Of a stretch of 64,000 bases of DNA, positions 1-10,801 are shown piece by piece. The notes below the pieces were generated by a model. It made no database searches, was not told the origin of the DNA, and saw nothing but the letters and a program-made list of their open reading frames with translations. Source of the stretch: Mycteria americana (lineage: Eukaryota; Chordata; Aves; Ciconiiformes; Ciconiidae); NCBI RefSeq assembly GCF_035582795.1, contig NW_027445624.1, forward strand, positions 1,922,001-1,986,000. Reading direction: 5' to 3'. The position numbers and the translations under genes are program-made. Every line of letters starts with the position of its first letter. The stretch's first letter is position 1.

Positions 1-157
1 CCATGTGGTGGCTGAGCATTTTGTTCTCTGGTAGAGCAAAGCCAGAGGCTTTGGTTTGTCTCTGGATTGACTGTATGACATTGCAAATTGGACTAATTTC
101 TCCAAATTTGAGTAACCAAAGGGAGAAATGGTGAAGGTGTAATGGAAAGGAACATGA
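1..157. other. unassigned left edge
   Basis: I see no gene, repeat family or RNA here. The sequence is mixed in composition and runs directly into the LTR fragment. Confidence 0.4.
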
Positions 158-412
158 CAAAACTCATGGGTTGAGATTAACACCGTTTAATACGTAAAGC
201 AAAAGCTGCGCAGGCAAGCAAAGCAAAACAAGGAATTCCTTCGCTCCTTGCCATAGGCAGGCAGCTGTTCAGCCATCTCCAGGAAACCAGGGCTCCATCA
301 TGCCTACGGTTACTTGGGAGGACAAACAACATCACTCCGAACATTCTCCCCTTCCGGCTTCTTCCCCAAGCTTTATATGCTGAGCATGACGTCATACGGT
401 ATGGAATATCAA
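158..412 (-). repeat. LTR fragment (bird ERV LTR family)
   Basis: In reverse complement this matches the 3' two thirds of the solo LTR at 22,631-23,197. Shared blocks are the TATA-proximal stretch with the ATGACGTCA-like site, the GGAGCCCTG block, TTGCTTGCG and the GTTTAATA stretch that is the complement of TATTAAAC. It stops abruptly at about 412, where CR1 sequence begins, so it is truncated there. No internal retroviral sequence is attached. Confidence 0.75.
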
Positions 413-1652
413 AATCCCCCAACCCTTTCCAGGAACTCAGCGTGCTGGGGTGCCTCTCTAAAGTGTCTGTACATTAATGCACGTAGTATGGGGAATAAAC
501 ATGAGGAGTTAGAGGTCTGTGTGCAGTTGCAGGGCTACGATCTTGTTGGGATCACGGAAACGTGGTGGGATGGCTCCCACGACTCGAGTGTTGCAATGGA
601 GGGACAGAGACTCTTTAGGAAGAACAGGCTGGGAAGAGGAGGAGGAGGAGGAGGTGCTCTTTGTGTGAAAAAGCAAGTGGAGTGCATGAAGTGGGGATGG
701 ATGAGGAGCCAGCTGAGAGCTTATGGGTGAACATTAAGGAGATGACAGGTAAAGGTGACACTTGTGGGTGTTTGTAGGCCACCTGACCAGGAAGACCAAG
801 TGGATCAGGCTGTCTACAGACAGATAGGAGCAGCCTCACATTCAGAGGCCCCGGTCTTCATGGGGAACTTTGACCACCCCGATACCTGTTGGAGGGACAA
901 CACGGCAGGACATAAGCAGAGTACTCCAGGACACACCTGGAGCACTGTGTCCAGTTGTGGCCTCCTCATTACGAGAGGCATGGACATATTGGAGAGAGTC
1001 CAACAAAGGGCTACAAAGATGATGAAGGGACTGGAGCATGTCTCCTATGAGGAAGGGCTGACAGAGCTGGGACTGTTCAGCCTGGAGAAGAGAAGGCTCA
1101 GGGGCCATCTTATCAATGTATATAAATACCTGAAGGGAGGGTGCAAAGAGGACAGAGCCAGGCTCTTTCCAGTGGTGCCCACTGACAGGACCAGAGGCAA
1201 TGGGCACTCACTGAGATGCAGGAGGTTCCCTACGAACATCAGGGAACACTTTTTTACTGTGAATCTCAGTCCTTGGTGTTCTGGTTTTGGCTGGGGTAGA
1301 GTTAATTTTCTTCCTGGTAGCTGGTATAGTGCTGTGTTTTGGATTTTGTAGGCGGATAATGTTGAGAGCACGCTGATGTTTTTAGTTGTTGCTAAGTAAT
1401 GTTTGTGCTGGTCAAGGCCTTTTCAGCTTCCCATGCTCTGCCACGCGCACAAGAAGCTGGGAGGGGACACAGCCAGGACAGCTGACCCAAACTGGCCAAA
1501 GGGCTATTCCATACCATATGACATCATGCTCAGTATAGAAACTGGGGGGAGTTGGCCAGGGGGCAGCAATCGCTGCTCGGGGACAGGCTGGGCATCAGTC
1601 AGCGGGTGGTGAGCAATTGCATTGGCCATCACCTGTTTTGTATATTCTTTTA

Positions 1653-1708
<56 letters not shown>

Positions 1709-2010
1709 TTCCCTTCCTTTGCTGTCCTATTAAACTGTCTTCATCTCAACCCACAGGTTTTACTTCTTTTCTCCTATTCTCTCCCCCATCCCACCGGGGG
1801 CAGGGGAGGGGTGAGCAAGCAGCTGTGTGGTACTTAGTTGCCGACTGGGGTTAAACCATGACACTCGGAGATACTCAAAAGTCGTCTGGACGTGGTTCTG
1901 GGCACCCTGCTGTAGGTGCCCCTGCTTGACCAGGGGGTTGGACCTGATCAACAAATGAACCAGAGGTTCCTTCCAACTTCAACTAGTCTGTGATTGTGAC
2001 GTAAAGCTAA
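413..2010 (+). repeat. CR1 LINE, internally deleted and split by an LTR
   Basis: Positions 413-920 are the 5' part of a CR1 endonuclease domain. Readable pieces include INARSMGNKHEELE, the ITETWWDGSHD motif, and later MGNFDHPDTCW in another frame. At about 920 the sequence jumps straight to the C-terminal end of the reverse transcriptase ORF (MDILERVQQRATKMMKGLEH, then [13 protein letters not shown] at about 960-1,140), so the whole RT catalytic core is missing. CR1 3' UTR follows, is interrupted by the LTR at 1,277-1,863, and resumes at 1,864-2,010. Frameshifts are present and the copy is dead. Confidence 0.85.
1277..1863 (+). repeat. solo LTR inside CR1, with (ATT)n tract
   Basis: The element starts TGTTCTGG and ends ACCATGACA. 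It contains a TATTAAACTG polyadenylation-region block, a GGCGGGG-like tract near the 3' end, and an almost pure (ATT)n microsatellite at about 1,653-1,707. The flanks are CTTGG (1,272-1,276) and CTCGG (1,864-1,868), a near-perfect 5-bp target duplication with one mismatch. CR1 sequence continues on both sides. No gag, pol or env sequence is attached, so it is a solo LTR formed by LTR-LTR recombination. Confidence 0.8.
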
Positions 2011-3780
2011 ATACCAGCATGAGATGGATAGTCAAGTACTGCAAGGGAAAGTTGAAAAGAACTTTGAAGAGAGAGTTGAGGAGGGTGTGAAACCATTCAG
2101 AGGTAAATGAGTGACTTCGTGCAGTCTGCCCAGAGGGTTGAACCCAGTGGGCAGGTGCAGGTCTTGGCAGATGTCTGCCTCCTTCCTCTTGTGGGTGGTG
2201 GGGTGGGAAGTCAGCCCATCAGGTGCCTTTCCTGCCAGGAATGGCTCTGGGTCAGCTGGCAAGGGCAGGTGGCCTGACCCTGCATGAGCAGTGGAAAGTG
2301 TTAAAGTCCCCAGGCAGTAGCTCTTGCTGAGCCCCCAGGGCAGAGGGAGGGGAATGCTGCCATGCTCTCCTCCAGTGGTGGTTTTTTTCCCAGACCACTG
2401 CCACTAGCAGAGCCACTAGCAGAGCCACTAGCAGTTGCTTTTTAGCCACCACGCACTGAACAGGGTGGGTGGAGGGGTGGTGACAGCGTGTGCCTGCTTC
2501 CTTACTGGTGGTGACTGTCAACTGGGGCAGACTGTGCTCGGGGCACCCCAACCACATTGTTCAGCCATGCTCGGGCACCTGGGGTCTGTAACAATGTCAG
2601 CTACCCACCCAGCCCTTCCTGAAGCATGGACCAAGGAGTCTAGCATGTGCAGGAGTTAGCTGCTCGCTTGAAAGCTCGTGGCTCAATGGAGGTGAGGGCC
2701 AGTGTATGCTGGTTGAGGTGGGATCCCAGGGTGGCAGCCACCAAGGCCACCGACCCCCTGGTCCTTCCCATGTGAGTGGGGGGCCAGAGGACTGCCCGGC
2801 ATGCGCGCAGCTGCTGCTGATGGTGGGAGAGCCAACGTCCCAAGGACGGTGGCCCACCTCGGCCAGCACCTAGCAGCTGTCTTAGAAGTGATGTGGACCA
2901 GGGGAATCTGACTGTTTAAAACAATACGAAGACCTGTGGTGGGTGTTGACATGATGCCACTTATGCCCAGTGCTCTGAAGGTCCTAGGGAAGAAGTTCAA
3001 TGAGGCATGGGTGTTTACCCATGCGGGGGGACTATGACTCTCTTAAGATGGGACCATAGTTACTAGCTGGGCTTTGCTGCAGAGGCTACACCTCCTCATG
3101 GTCCAAGTGGATGCTTTTCGGGGTACCAAGTGAGCCTCTACCCCGGTGTTGTGTTGGGGTTATAGTTACTTCCTCCCTATTGACTGCCTTCACCGGCCAC
3201 TTGGTAGTTCTTCCTTTCAGGTGAAGCAAAATTTTGGTCACTGATTGCGCTGATCATTGCCCATGAGAGTCAGGGCTTTGAGGGGGCAGCTTGCCTGGCT
3301 TTTGTTCACCCCCTCACTATGTATGGCTTTGTGGCTTGGCCAAGACGGGTTGTTTTAGTATCGGTGGTCACGCAGACAGGTCCTTTGGAGTTGTGATATG
3401 ACATGGTCCTCATGGGGTATCAGAGGCCATGATAGACTGGTGTAAGAGGAGGTGGACTTTTCAGGATTGGAGTTGATAAACTTGGAATTTATTGGATTGG
3501 GAGGAGGTCATCCTTCCTCCAGGAGTGACAGTTTGGCCAAGTTGCAGGAAGTATATGAGGCAGCTGCCACTCCGATTCTTCAGGACAGTAACATCAGTCC
3601 ACACACATTTGATGTGGAAAGTGAGCAGGGGGAGAAGTCTCTGCTCTCCATGACTTCAGCTACATCTTCCACATTGCCATTGACCCCTATCCTGGCCATT
3701 GACCCCCTATCATTGACCCCGATACTGGGGAGGGACCTTGGGACCTTCCAGTTGGTAGCATGCTAGTTGTGAAGTTGGTA
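2011..3780. other. unassigned sequence with short tandem repeats
   Basis: I recognise no gene or repeat family across this stretch. Small tandem repeats are visible: a 15-bp AGAGCCACTAGC-type unit about three times at 2,402-2,436; a CATTGACCCC-type repeat at about 3,676-3,722; and a duplicated unit of about 23 bp around GCATGCTAGTTGTGAAG at 3,757-3,803. The longest open frame near its end (3,452-3,766, 104 codons) has no recognisable domain. Confidence 0.4.
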
Positions 3781-5685
3781 GTATGCTAGTTGTGAAGGTC
3801 TTGGACAAGAACCCAGAACTCTACAGAAGGGACAGGCAAGGAAGGAGAGGTGGGGGAGTTGCCCTCTCTGTCTAAAATGGGATCGATTGCACGCAGCTAT
3901 CTTTGAAGAACAGCAATGCTCAGGTTGAGAGCTTATGGGTGAAAATTAGAGACTGAGCCAACAAAGGAAACTTTGTGCTTGATGTTTACTACGGGCCGCC
4001 TGATCAAGAAGAGGAGGTTGATGAAGAGTTCTTTCTTCAACTGCAGGAAGGATCACGCTCGCAGGCCCTGATCCTGATAGGAGACTTCAACCACCTGGAC
4101 ATCTGCTGGAAAAGCGGCACAGCGAAGTGCAAGCAGTCTGGGAAACTGCTGGAGTGCATTGAGGACAACTTCCTAGTACAGGTGATGGAGAGCCTGACCA
4201 GAGGAGAGGCACTGCTGAACCTCTTGCTCACTGATGCGGAAGAACATACTGGAGAGGTCAAGATTGGAGGTAGCCTGCCCTGGTGGAATTCTCAACCTCA
4301 GAAAGGCAAACTTTCAGCTGTTCAGGGTGCTAGCATGTGGGATCCCTTGGGAAACTGCCCTCAGAGGCAAAGGAGCGAATGAGAGCTAGGAGATATTTAA
4401 AGACAATTTTCTTAGGGCACAAGAGCTCTCAATCCTGACGTGCAAGAAGCTGGGCAGGGAAGGCAAGAGGCCAGCTTGGCTAAGTCAAGACCTCTTAGCC
4501 AAACTAAAACACAAACCCCAAATGCACAGGCAGTGGAGGCAGGGATATACATCCTGGGGAGATTATAGGGATATGGCGTGAGAGTGCAGGGAGGGAATTG
4601 GGAAAGGCAAGGCACAGCTGGAGCTGAACTTGCCTAGGGACATGAAAAATAACAGGAAGGGTTTCTTCAAGTACGTAGGACAACAAAGGAAGATGAAAGA
4701 AACTGTACCCGCCATGAGGAACAAAACAGGAGACCTGGCTACAAGCGACATGGAGAAGGTTGAGGTACTCAACAACTTTTGTGCCTCAGTCTTCACTGGT
4801 AAGTGCTCTAGCCATGCAGCCCAATTCACAGAATCTAAAGGCAGGTACTCGGAAAATGAAGTACTGCCCACCACAGGAGCAGGTCACGTTTGAAACCATC
4901 TAAAGAACCTGAATGTGCACAAGTCCATGGGACCTGATGAGATGCATCCGTGGGTCTTGAGGGAACTGGCGGATGAAGTTGCTAAGCCACTATCCATCAT
5001 ATTTGCAGAGCCGTGGCAGTCTGGTGAAGTTCCCACTGACTGGAAAAGGGGAAACATAACCCCCGTTTCTAAAAAGGGAAGAAGGAAGACCGGGGGAACT
5101 ACAGGTCAGTCAGTCTCACCTCTGTGCCTGGCAAGATCATGGAGCAGATCCTCCTGGAAACTCTGCTAAGGCACATGGAAAATAAGGAGATGATTGGTGA
5201 GAGCCAACATGGCTTCACAAAGGGCAAATCATGCCTGACAAATCTGGTGGCCATCTCTGATGGGGTTACAGCATTGGTGGATAAAGGAAGAGCAGCTGAT
5301 GTCATCCACCTGGACTTATGCAAAGCATTTGACGCTGTCCCACATAACATCCTTGTGTCTAAATTGGAGAGACATGGATTTGACGGCTGGACCAGTCTGT
5401 GGATAAGGAAATGTCTGGGTGGTTGGACTCAAAGCCTGATGAGTCTAACTTGTTGCAGTCAACAGCTTGATGTCCAAATGGAGAACAGTGATGAGTGGCA
5501 TTCCTCAGGGGTCGGTATTGGGACTGGCACTGTTTAACGCCTTTCCAGCAACACGGAGAGTGGGATTGAGTGCACCTTCAGCAAGTTTGTGGATGACAGC
5601 AAGGTGAGTGGTCTGGTTGATACTCTAGAGGGAAGGGATGCCATCCGGAGGGACCTTGACACGTGGGCCCATGTGAACCTCATAG

Positions 5686-5723
5686 GGTGGTGCTTAGCTG
5701 CCGGCTGGGGCTAAACCACAACA
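5686..5723 (+). repeat. 38-bp LTR 3'-end sliver in CR1
   Basis: The segment reads as the terminal 38 bp of the common LTR family (TAGCTGCCGGCTGGGGC through AACCACAACA) and lies between two pieces of CR1 RT sequence that would otherwise be nearly continuous. It is probably all that remains of a solo LTR after a deletion. Confidence 0.6.
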
Positions 5724-6427
5724 AAGACCAAGTGCAAGTTCGTGCACATGGGTTGGGGCAATCCCAAGCACAAATACAGGCAGGGCGGAGAATGGATTGA
5801 GAGCAGCCCTGAGGAGAAGGACTTGGGAGAGTTAGTTGATGAGAAACTCAACGTGACCCGGCAATGTGCGCTTGCAGCCCAGAAAGCCAATCACATCCTG
5901 GGCTGCATCAAAAGAAGCGTGACCAGTGGGTCGAGGGAGGTGATTCTCCCCCTCTACTCTGCACTTGTGAGTCCCGCACCTGGAGTACTGTGTTCACCTC
6001 TGGGGCCCCCAGCATAAGAAAGACATGGACCTGTTGGAGAGAGTCCAGAGGAGGGCCATGAAGATGATCAGAGGGCTGGAGCACCTCTCCTATGAAGACA
6101 GCTTAAGAGAGCTGGGGTTGTTCAGCCTGGAGAAGAGAAGGCTCCGGGGACACCTTCTAGCAGCCTTGCAGTACCTGGAGGGGGCCTACAAGCAACCTGG
6201 AGAGAGACTTTTCACTAGGGCATGTAGTGATAGGACAAACGGTAATGGTTTTAAAGGGAAAGAGAGTAGATTTAGATTAGATATAGGGAAGAAATTCTTC
6301 ACTATGAAGGTGGTAAGGCACTGGAGCAGGTTGCCCAGGGAAGTTGTAGATGCCCCATCCCTGGAAGTGTTCAAGGCCAGGCTGGATATGGCTTTGAGCA
6401 ACTTGGTCTAGTGCAGGGAGTCCCTGC

Positions 6428-6606
6428 TGTGGGATAATCGCTGAGGTGACTTGGACATTAGAACTTATTTTCACACTTTTAGGTAAGGCACAGCACTGAA
6501 GAAGCTTCCCAGGTGGGAGGTCCTGTCTGAACCTCATGACTCAATGGGAGGGTCCCCCCCCCAGCCACTCCTCAGACTAATGCGACAGTAAACTCTTAAC
6601 GCAACA
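6428..6606 (+). repeat. short solo LTR with 5-bp TSD
   Basis: This 179-bp insert starts TGTGGGATAAT, ends GCAACA, and is bounded by perfect CCTGC repeats (6,423-6,427 and 6,607-6,611). CR1 3' UTR continues on both sides. Its 3' half matches the 3' end of the larger LTR at 51,203-51,513 (GTCCTGTCTGAACCTC, then CCAGCCACTCCTCAGACT), and both begin TGTG..ATAAT. It looks like a shortened solo member of that family. Confidence 0.75.
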
Positions 6607-6720
6607 CCTGCCCATGGCAGAGGGGTCGGAACCAGATGATCTTTAAGGTCCCTTCCAACCCAAACTGTTCTATGATTCTAGGTTTCTATGTTTCTATGAT
6701 TCTATGTCTCAGCTCTACAC

Positions 6721-9070
6721 GACGAGTCCCAAAGGAGAAGCAAGACTGCCTAAATGCAACATGCAGATGGATAGGTGATACCATCAATAAGAAAAATTAA
6801 TCACCATTGGAGACCAATGAGGAAAGCCAAAGTTCTGGATTGAGAACTCCCTGGGAAGAGCAAAAAGGAAAGGTTGGGTCCGTGGGTGACAAGCAGCCCT
6901 TGCTCTTGCAGTTAGTCTCTGGTTTGAGACAGCTTCCTGAGCAACATGTGCATCCTTGGAGGGTGATTCCCTGGACCCACACCAGGCAGCGGCCAGGTTT
7001 CCCAGCAGGGCTTTCCATCCCCCCTTCCAGAAATGGCCATGTCTCTCCATTCAGCATTCATGGATCCCAGAGCACCAATTTGGGAAAGGCTTCTAGGTGA
7101 GGGGAAGGCCTCCCTCAGGCACATCTGTCCTCCTTGAATCCCAGTCTTGTGCAAGGCTCGGGTGGGTGGAGCTCGTTTGGTGCCCACGTTTGTCTGACAC
7201 ATGGCTGGTTAGTGCCATTACCAAGCAGGGAGGGAGAGCTTTGGTCTCAGGACAAGTTCTGCCCAAGGCAGTTGCAGCTCACAGCTGTGGTGCCTCAAGT
7301 CACTGACCCATGCCTGGGGTCTTTGATAAATAAAGCCCCATACACGGAAATCACCACAGTTAATGTGGGTGACGTGATGCCATGGTGCCAACATGGAAAT
7401 TTCCAGCCCGCATACTACGTTCAGGAGAAGAAATATTGATCTTCCTCTGCATTGACTCTCACTACCCTGTCACATCTTTCCACATGTACTCCTTCAAGGG
7501 CCCCTTCTCAACTTTCTGCAGTCTGCCTGATGCTGCCTTCAGCCAAATCCTGAATTATGTTCCTACCTGTCCCTTCCTACGTATCTCGCTGAAGCTTTTC
7601 CACTAAGGTTACCCACTGGGGAAAGTGGACTTCAGTGGAGGCAACTTGGAGTTCATAGGCAGCTGAGGAATGTCTTTTATTTTTTATTGAACTATTCCTT
7701 TCTTTTCTTTTCTGTTCTTTTTTTTTTTTGGCAGGTAAGAACCATCCTTCTGTGACTGCGCAGCTGGTTCTCCAACTACAGCAGGTGGGAACTGGTGCAA
7801 ATGCACCTTCAGCTGCAGGCTATGGTGGGAGAAGCTTGGATTTGAGAGACCATGATGCAAGTCCCAGGTGGCTGATGATAGAAATGGCAGGGTGTGTGGG
7901 AGGTGGGGGGGACAGAGTTTGCCCACACAGTGTTGTACAGAAAGGATCTTACTTTTCCGACATGTTCAGACTTCATCAGGAGACGCATCAGGAGATGAAT
8001 AGGAATTGGGGAAGGCTGATATCACTTGTTGTGTAAGCAGAAAAGTGAAGAAAACTGGTGAAAGAAGACATCCTGTTGTATTGATATTTATTCCTGAAAT
8101 CTTCTCAGTTTGGCTGCACTCCTGGAGTCTCTCAACTCAGCCCCATGAGACTTGAAGCATTAGGGAGAATTATGCAGGGAGACTTGGCTTGGCATGGCAT
8201 TTTGCATGTTAATGAGCCCTCTGGTGCCAAGTTCCTGAACTGCAGGTACTGCAAGAATGAACCGGCCTCTACAGGAGTGAAAAGCTTCCTGAGGTGCATC
8301 CAAGGGTGGGGAGTGAAGGAGAGGAAGAGAGGAAGGGCAGCTCATGGGGCATGTTGAGCACTGTCTAGCCACCCCACAGCAGAGGGCATTCCCCATCTCC
8401 CAGGCTGAGGCATGCACACAGGATGGGAACCTCTCCTTTGAGCAGGGGCCTTCAGCCACATTCCCAGGGCAGACTGATTCCTCCTCCACCCACAGACATC
8501 AGTGGCTTTCCATTGCTGGGCTCACACAAGGTTGGAAGGATTTGCTACAGCCCTCAACCATCGCCTTGCTTCTTGACGAGTTCCCTACACCCTCTCTCGC
8601 ATCCATACGCACTGCCAATCACTGCCTGATCACTACCTGAGAAGCTAAGAAGCTCTCCAGGCTTTCCCTCTCATCCTCAGGGGATGACCACATTTCTGCA
8701 GTCACCATTCGTGCATCGTAAAAACACCAGTTGAGGAAGTGCATCTTGGTGAGGGGAGGACCTCGCCGAGGCACCTCTGTGCTCTTTGAGGTGTAAGCGC
8801 TTGTGCAAGGCTGCAGGAGGAGTTCCTTTGGTGGCCAGCTTTGTATTGCAGATGGATGGTGTGCAGAGGGCAGGGAATGAGAGAGGACTGCTACCAGAAA
8901 TGCCATGGAGGGGAGGTCCGGTGCTCAGGGAAAGAAGGATGAAGGGTGGACACTTCGGGTTCTGGTGTTTCTCTTCCCAAGTCCCCACTGTGGGTGACGA
9001 AGCTCTGCTTCCCCAGAAATGGCCAAGCATCTGCCTGCCGATGGGAAGCACTCCATAGCTCACTTTGGGA
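6721..9070. other. left-arm sequence upstream of tRNA, with an internal duplication
   Basis: I find no convincing gene. The segment at about 7,097-7,210 is similar to 8,745-8,870 (both contain GTGAGGGGA...CTC..GAGGCAC and CTTGTGCAAGGCT), and 6,990-7,060 resembles 9,000-9,060 around AGAAATGGCCA, so an old direct duplication about 1.65 kb apart is present. A pyrimidine-rich run lies at 7,695-7,735. Open frames here are short and show no domain. The mirror copy is 57,300-59,650. Confidence 0.5.
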
Positions 9071-9144
9071 GTCTCTGTGGTGCAACTGGTTAGCGCGTTC
9101 GGCTGTTAACCGAAAGGCTGGTGGTTCGAGCCCACCCAGGGACG
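9071..9144 (+). tRNA. TRNAN-GUU: tRNA-Asn (anticodon GTT), left-arm copy
   Basis: This 74-nt cloverleaf is intact: acceptor GTCTCTG pairs with CAGGGAC, the anticodon loop CTGTTAA carries GTT (9,105-9,107), and the T arm is GGTGGTTCGAGCCCACC. The internal promoter boxes are present (A box TGGTGCAACTGG, B box GGTTCGAGCCC). The D stem has one U-G wobble at 11-24. CCA is not encoded, as expected for a nuclear tRNA. No run of four T follows within 150 bp, so Pol III termination would be weak. CR1-like tail sequence begins about 35 bp downstream, so it may be the head of a tRNA-derived SINE rather than a plain tRNA gene. Confidence 0.85.
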
Positions 9145-9228
9145 CCTTCCCCTTTCCCTGCCCGTGATAGGGGGCTTGCAACTACAGGACCTTGCAGCTC
9201 CCTTACAACCCAAACCCTTCTATGGCTC
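9145..9228 (+). repeat. CR1-like 3' tail attached to tRNA-Asn (SINE-like)
   Basis: The sequence at 9,181-9,228 reads GACCTTGCAGCTCCCTT, then ACAACCCAAAC, then TTCTATGGCTCC. This follows the CR1 3' end (GACCTT...GGTCCCTTCCAACCCAAAC...TTCTATGATTC) with few changes. A tRNA head joined to a CR1 tail is the architecture of known bird SINEs mobilised by CR1 (TguSINE1 is tRNA-Ile based). Here the head is tRNA-Asn. The 36-bp linker is not recognised. Confidence 0.55.
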
Positions 9229-9234
9229 CAGCAA

Positions 9235-9472
9235 AAGAGGAGCCCATTCACTCCCCTCTCCAAAGGCAGAGCATTCAAAACAAACTCATAGCAATTCCTT
9301 ACTCCCTTTTGCTTGCGCACGCACCTTTGCTTCACTTATTAAACTGCCTTTCTCTTCACCCACGACTCTTTCTCACTTTGCCCTTCCAATGCTCTCCCCC
9401 CTCCAGCTCAGGGGGACTGAGCCAGCAGCTGCGTGGGGGCTGAGCTGCCAGCTGGGGACAACCCACCCTGGG
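9235..9472 (+). repeat. LTR 3'-half fragment, left arm
   Basis: It matches the 3' half of the 22,631-23,197 LTR family: GCAATTCCTTACTCCC, TTGCTTGCGCACGCA, ATTAAACTGCC, GCTCTCCCCCCTCC, and GTGGGGGCTGAGCTGCCAGC. It ends before the usual AAACCACGACA. The mirror copy is at about 56,897-57,134. Confidence 0.75.
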
Positions 9473-10685
9473 ATTTGCCTTATTTCTACTCTCACTAACA
9501 ACAGCAGCACTAACATGCTCTAAAATAAGGTCTTCCTCTTCTTCATGATGCTAAACTCTATTTCTTTCATGTTACTCCTTTCCTTCATTCTTCCTTGACA
9601 AGACACTTATAATTTCTCAGTATTATAGTCTGCCATGAAGTTGTTAGAACAATACTTTTTCTCTCCTTTCTAGCTGTTATCATCTAATGGCAACACCTCT
9701 CAGACAGTATTGTCCCTACATCATTCCTTTCATTCCCATTTCCAGTCTCTGTGTGTGTGTGTGTGTGAGGAGTTGTTTATCGTGATTATCACATCCCTGA
9801 GCAGCTCGTCCTTGGTTGCCAGTACCGGATCCAGGTGAGCACCCAGGGCCTTTGTTGGCCCACTGGGCAGCTGTATTAAGAAGGTGTCCCGCGGTGCTGC
9901 AGACTGTTTGCACCTTGTTTTGCCTGGTCCGTGAATGCCAGGGCAATTACAGTCCCCCACAGGAACTGGCTCATTGCCCTGCAGACTTCCTTGGGCTGCT
10001 GCCAGAAGACTTTTCCTGCTTCCTCACCCTCACTGCATGGTTCATAACTGCCAACACGATGTCACCCTTACTGGCCTCTCTAATCCTCAGTGACAGAAGC
10101 TAAGCATCCTGCAAGACCTCCAGACATCTGAGCTGGCCCTTCACACTGGGGACATCCCCCATCCTCACCTTCCCGGCCACTCTCTTCTGCAGAGCCTCTA
10201 TCCCTCCACTGCAGCACCCCAAGTGAGCAAGCTGTCCCACCACATCTAATTTCATCCAAAACCATCACAGTGCTGGGAGGCTCCAGCTCCTCCTGTCTGT
10301 TCCCCAGCTCCTCCCGCCTGTGCACGTTTGCGCTGCAGCATCTGAGCTGAGGCACCGGGGCTGAGCACAGACTCGTTACAGGTAAACATGGTACCAGGGC
10401 CCCAGGGCCCCCACTCTGCTTCACATGCTGGAGTGCTTGGCAGATGTTAATGTAACAAGGAAATGAGGTGCCCACAGACTGCCCCGCAGTCTCCAAGGCC
10501 AGAGAAACGAGGCTGCGCAATGACATCTTGTCCAGAGAAATGTTTGGTGACTGCAGAAACTCTGCAGGGCTGTGGGGCTTGCAAGACAAACTCCAGGAAG
10601 GACAGGGTGCTGCAGAGACAGTCTTTGCGGATGGGCAGCCTTTGGTCCATCCACACTGTGGACATTGTTATCACCTTCCCTCTCC
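9473..10685. other. OR-A upstream region
   Basis: It holds a (GT)n microsatellite at about 9,751-9,767. The part at 10,040-10,460 is similar to 25,760-26,050 (upstream of OR-C), for example CAGAGCCT.TATCCCTCCACTGC and CCAGCTCCTCC.G.CTGTGCAC. On the minus strand, open frames in both places give related peptides (see findings). No gene can be assigned. Confidence 0.5.
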
Positions 10686-10689
10686 ATAT

Positions 10690-10801
10690 CGTGAGGCAGC
10701 GAGGGGAGAGGAGAGAAGTAAGAGAGAGGTTAAAGGCAGTGTGGAGTGGGAGGATGCTGAGAGCTCCCTGGAAGAGAAATCTTCACGGCCCTTAACACAG
10801 T
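10690..10801 (+). promoter_or_regulatory. OR-A 5' module: TATA-like box, exon 1, splice donor
   Basis: The GAGAGGTTAAAGGCAG box (10,735-10,750) is followed by a conserved segment of about 50 bp ending ACACA|GTAAGT, with donor GT at 10,800-10,801. The same arrangement precedes every OR in the window. I infer an untranslated first exon spliced to an acceptor at 11,380-11,381 (TTCCCTCTTACACAG), giving an intron of about 582 bp. This copy has TTAAAG where others have TTTAAA. Confidence 0.5.

Larger units (their letters stand above)
3781..6700 (+). repeat. CR1 LINE, long but broken copy
   Basis: This is the most complete CR1 in the window. It reads in order through the C-terminal part of the endonuclease (GDFNHLDICW at about 4,080), the linker, the RT N-terminus ([14 protein letters not shown] at about 4,925, then [11 protein letters not shown]), the fingers-palm part ([14 protein letters not shown] at about 5,205; [14 protein letters not shown], motif A, at about 5,310), the FVDDSK catalytic box at about 5,590 (usual form F-A-DD), and the C-terminal [12 protein letters not shown] and [13 protein letters not shown] region. 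The 3' UTR ends in TTCTATGATTCTATG at about 6,680-6,702. Frameshifts occur near 4,290, 4,880 and 5,090. A 38-bp LTR sliver (5,686-5,723) and a 179-bp solo LTR (6,428-6,606) sit inside it. It cannot encode a working RT. Confidence 0.9.

Noticed and set aside
1653-1707. Long poly-Ile/Tyr frames over the ATT tract
   Set aside because: They are translations of a microsatellite inside an LTR.
2011-3450. Possible retroviral internal region between two CR1s
   Set aside because: I looked for protease, RT and integrase motifs on both strands and found none.
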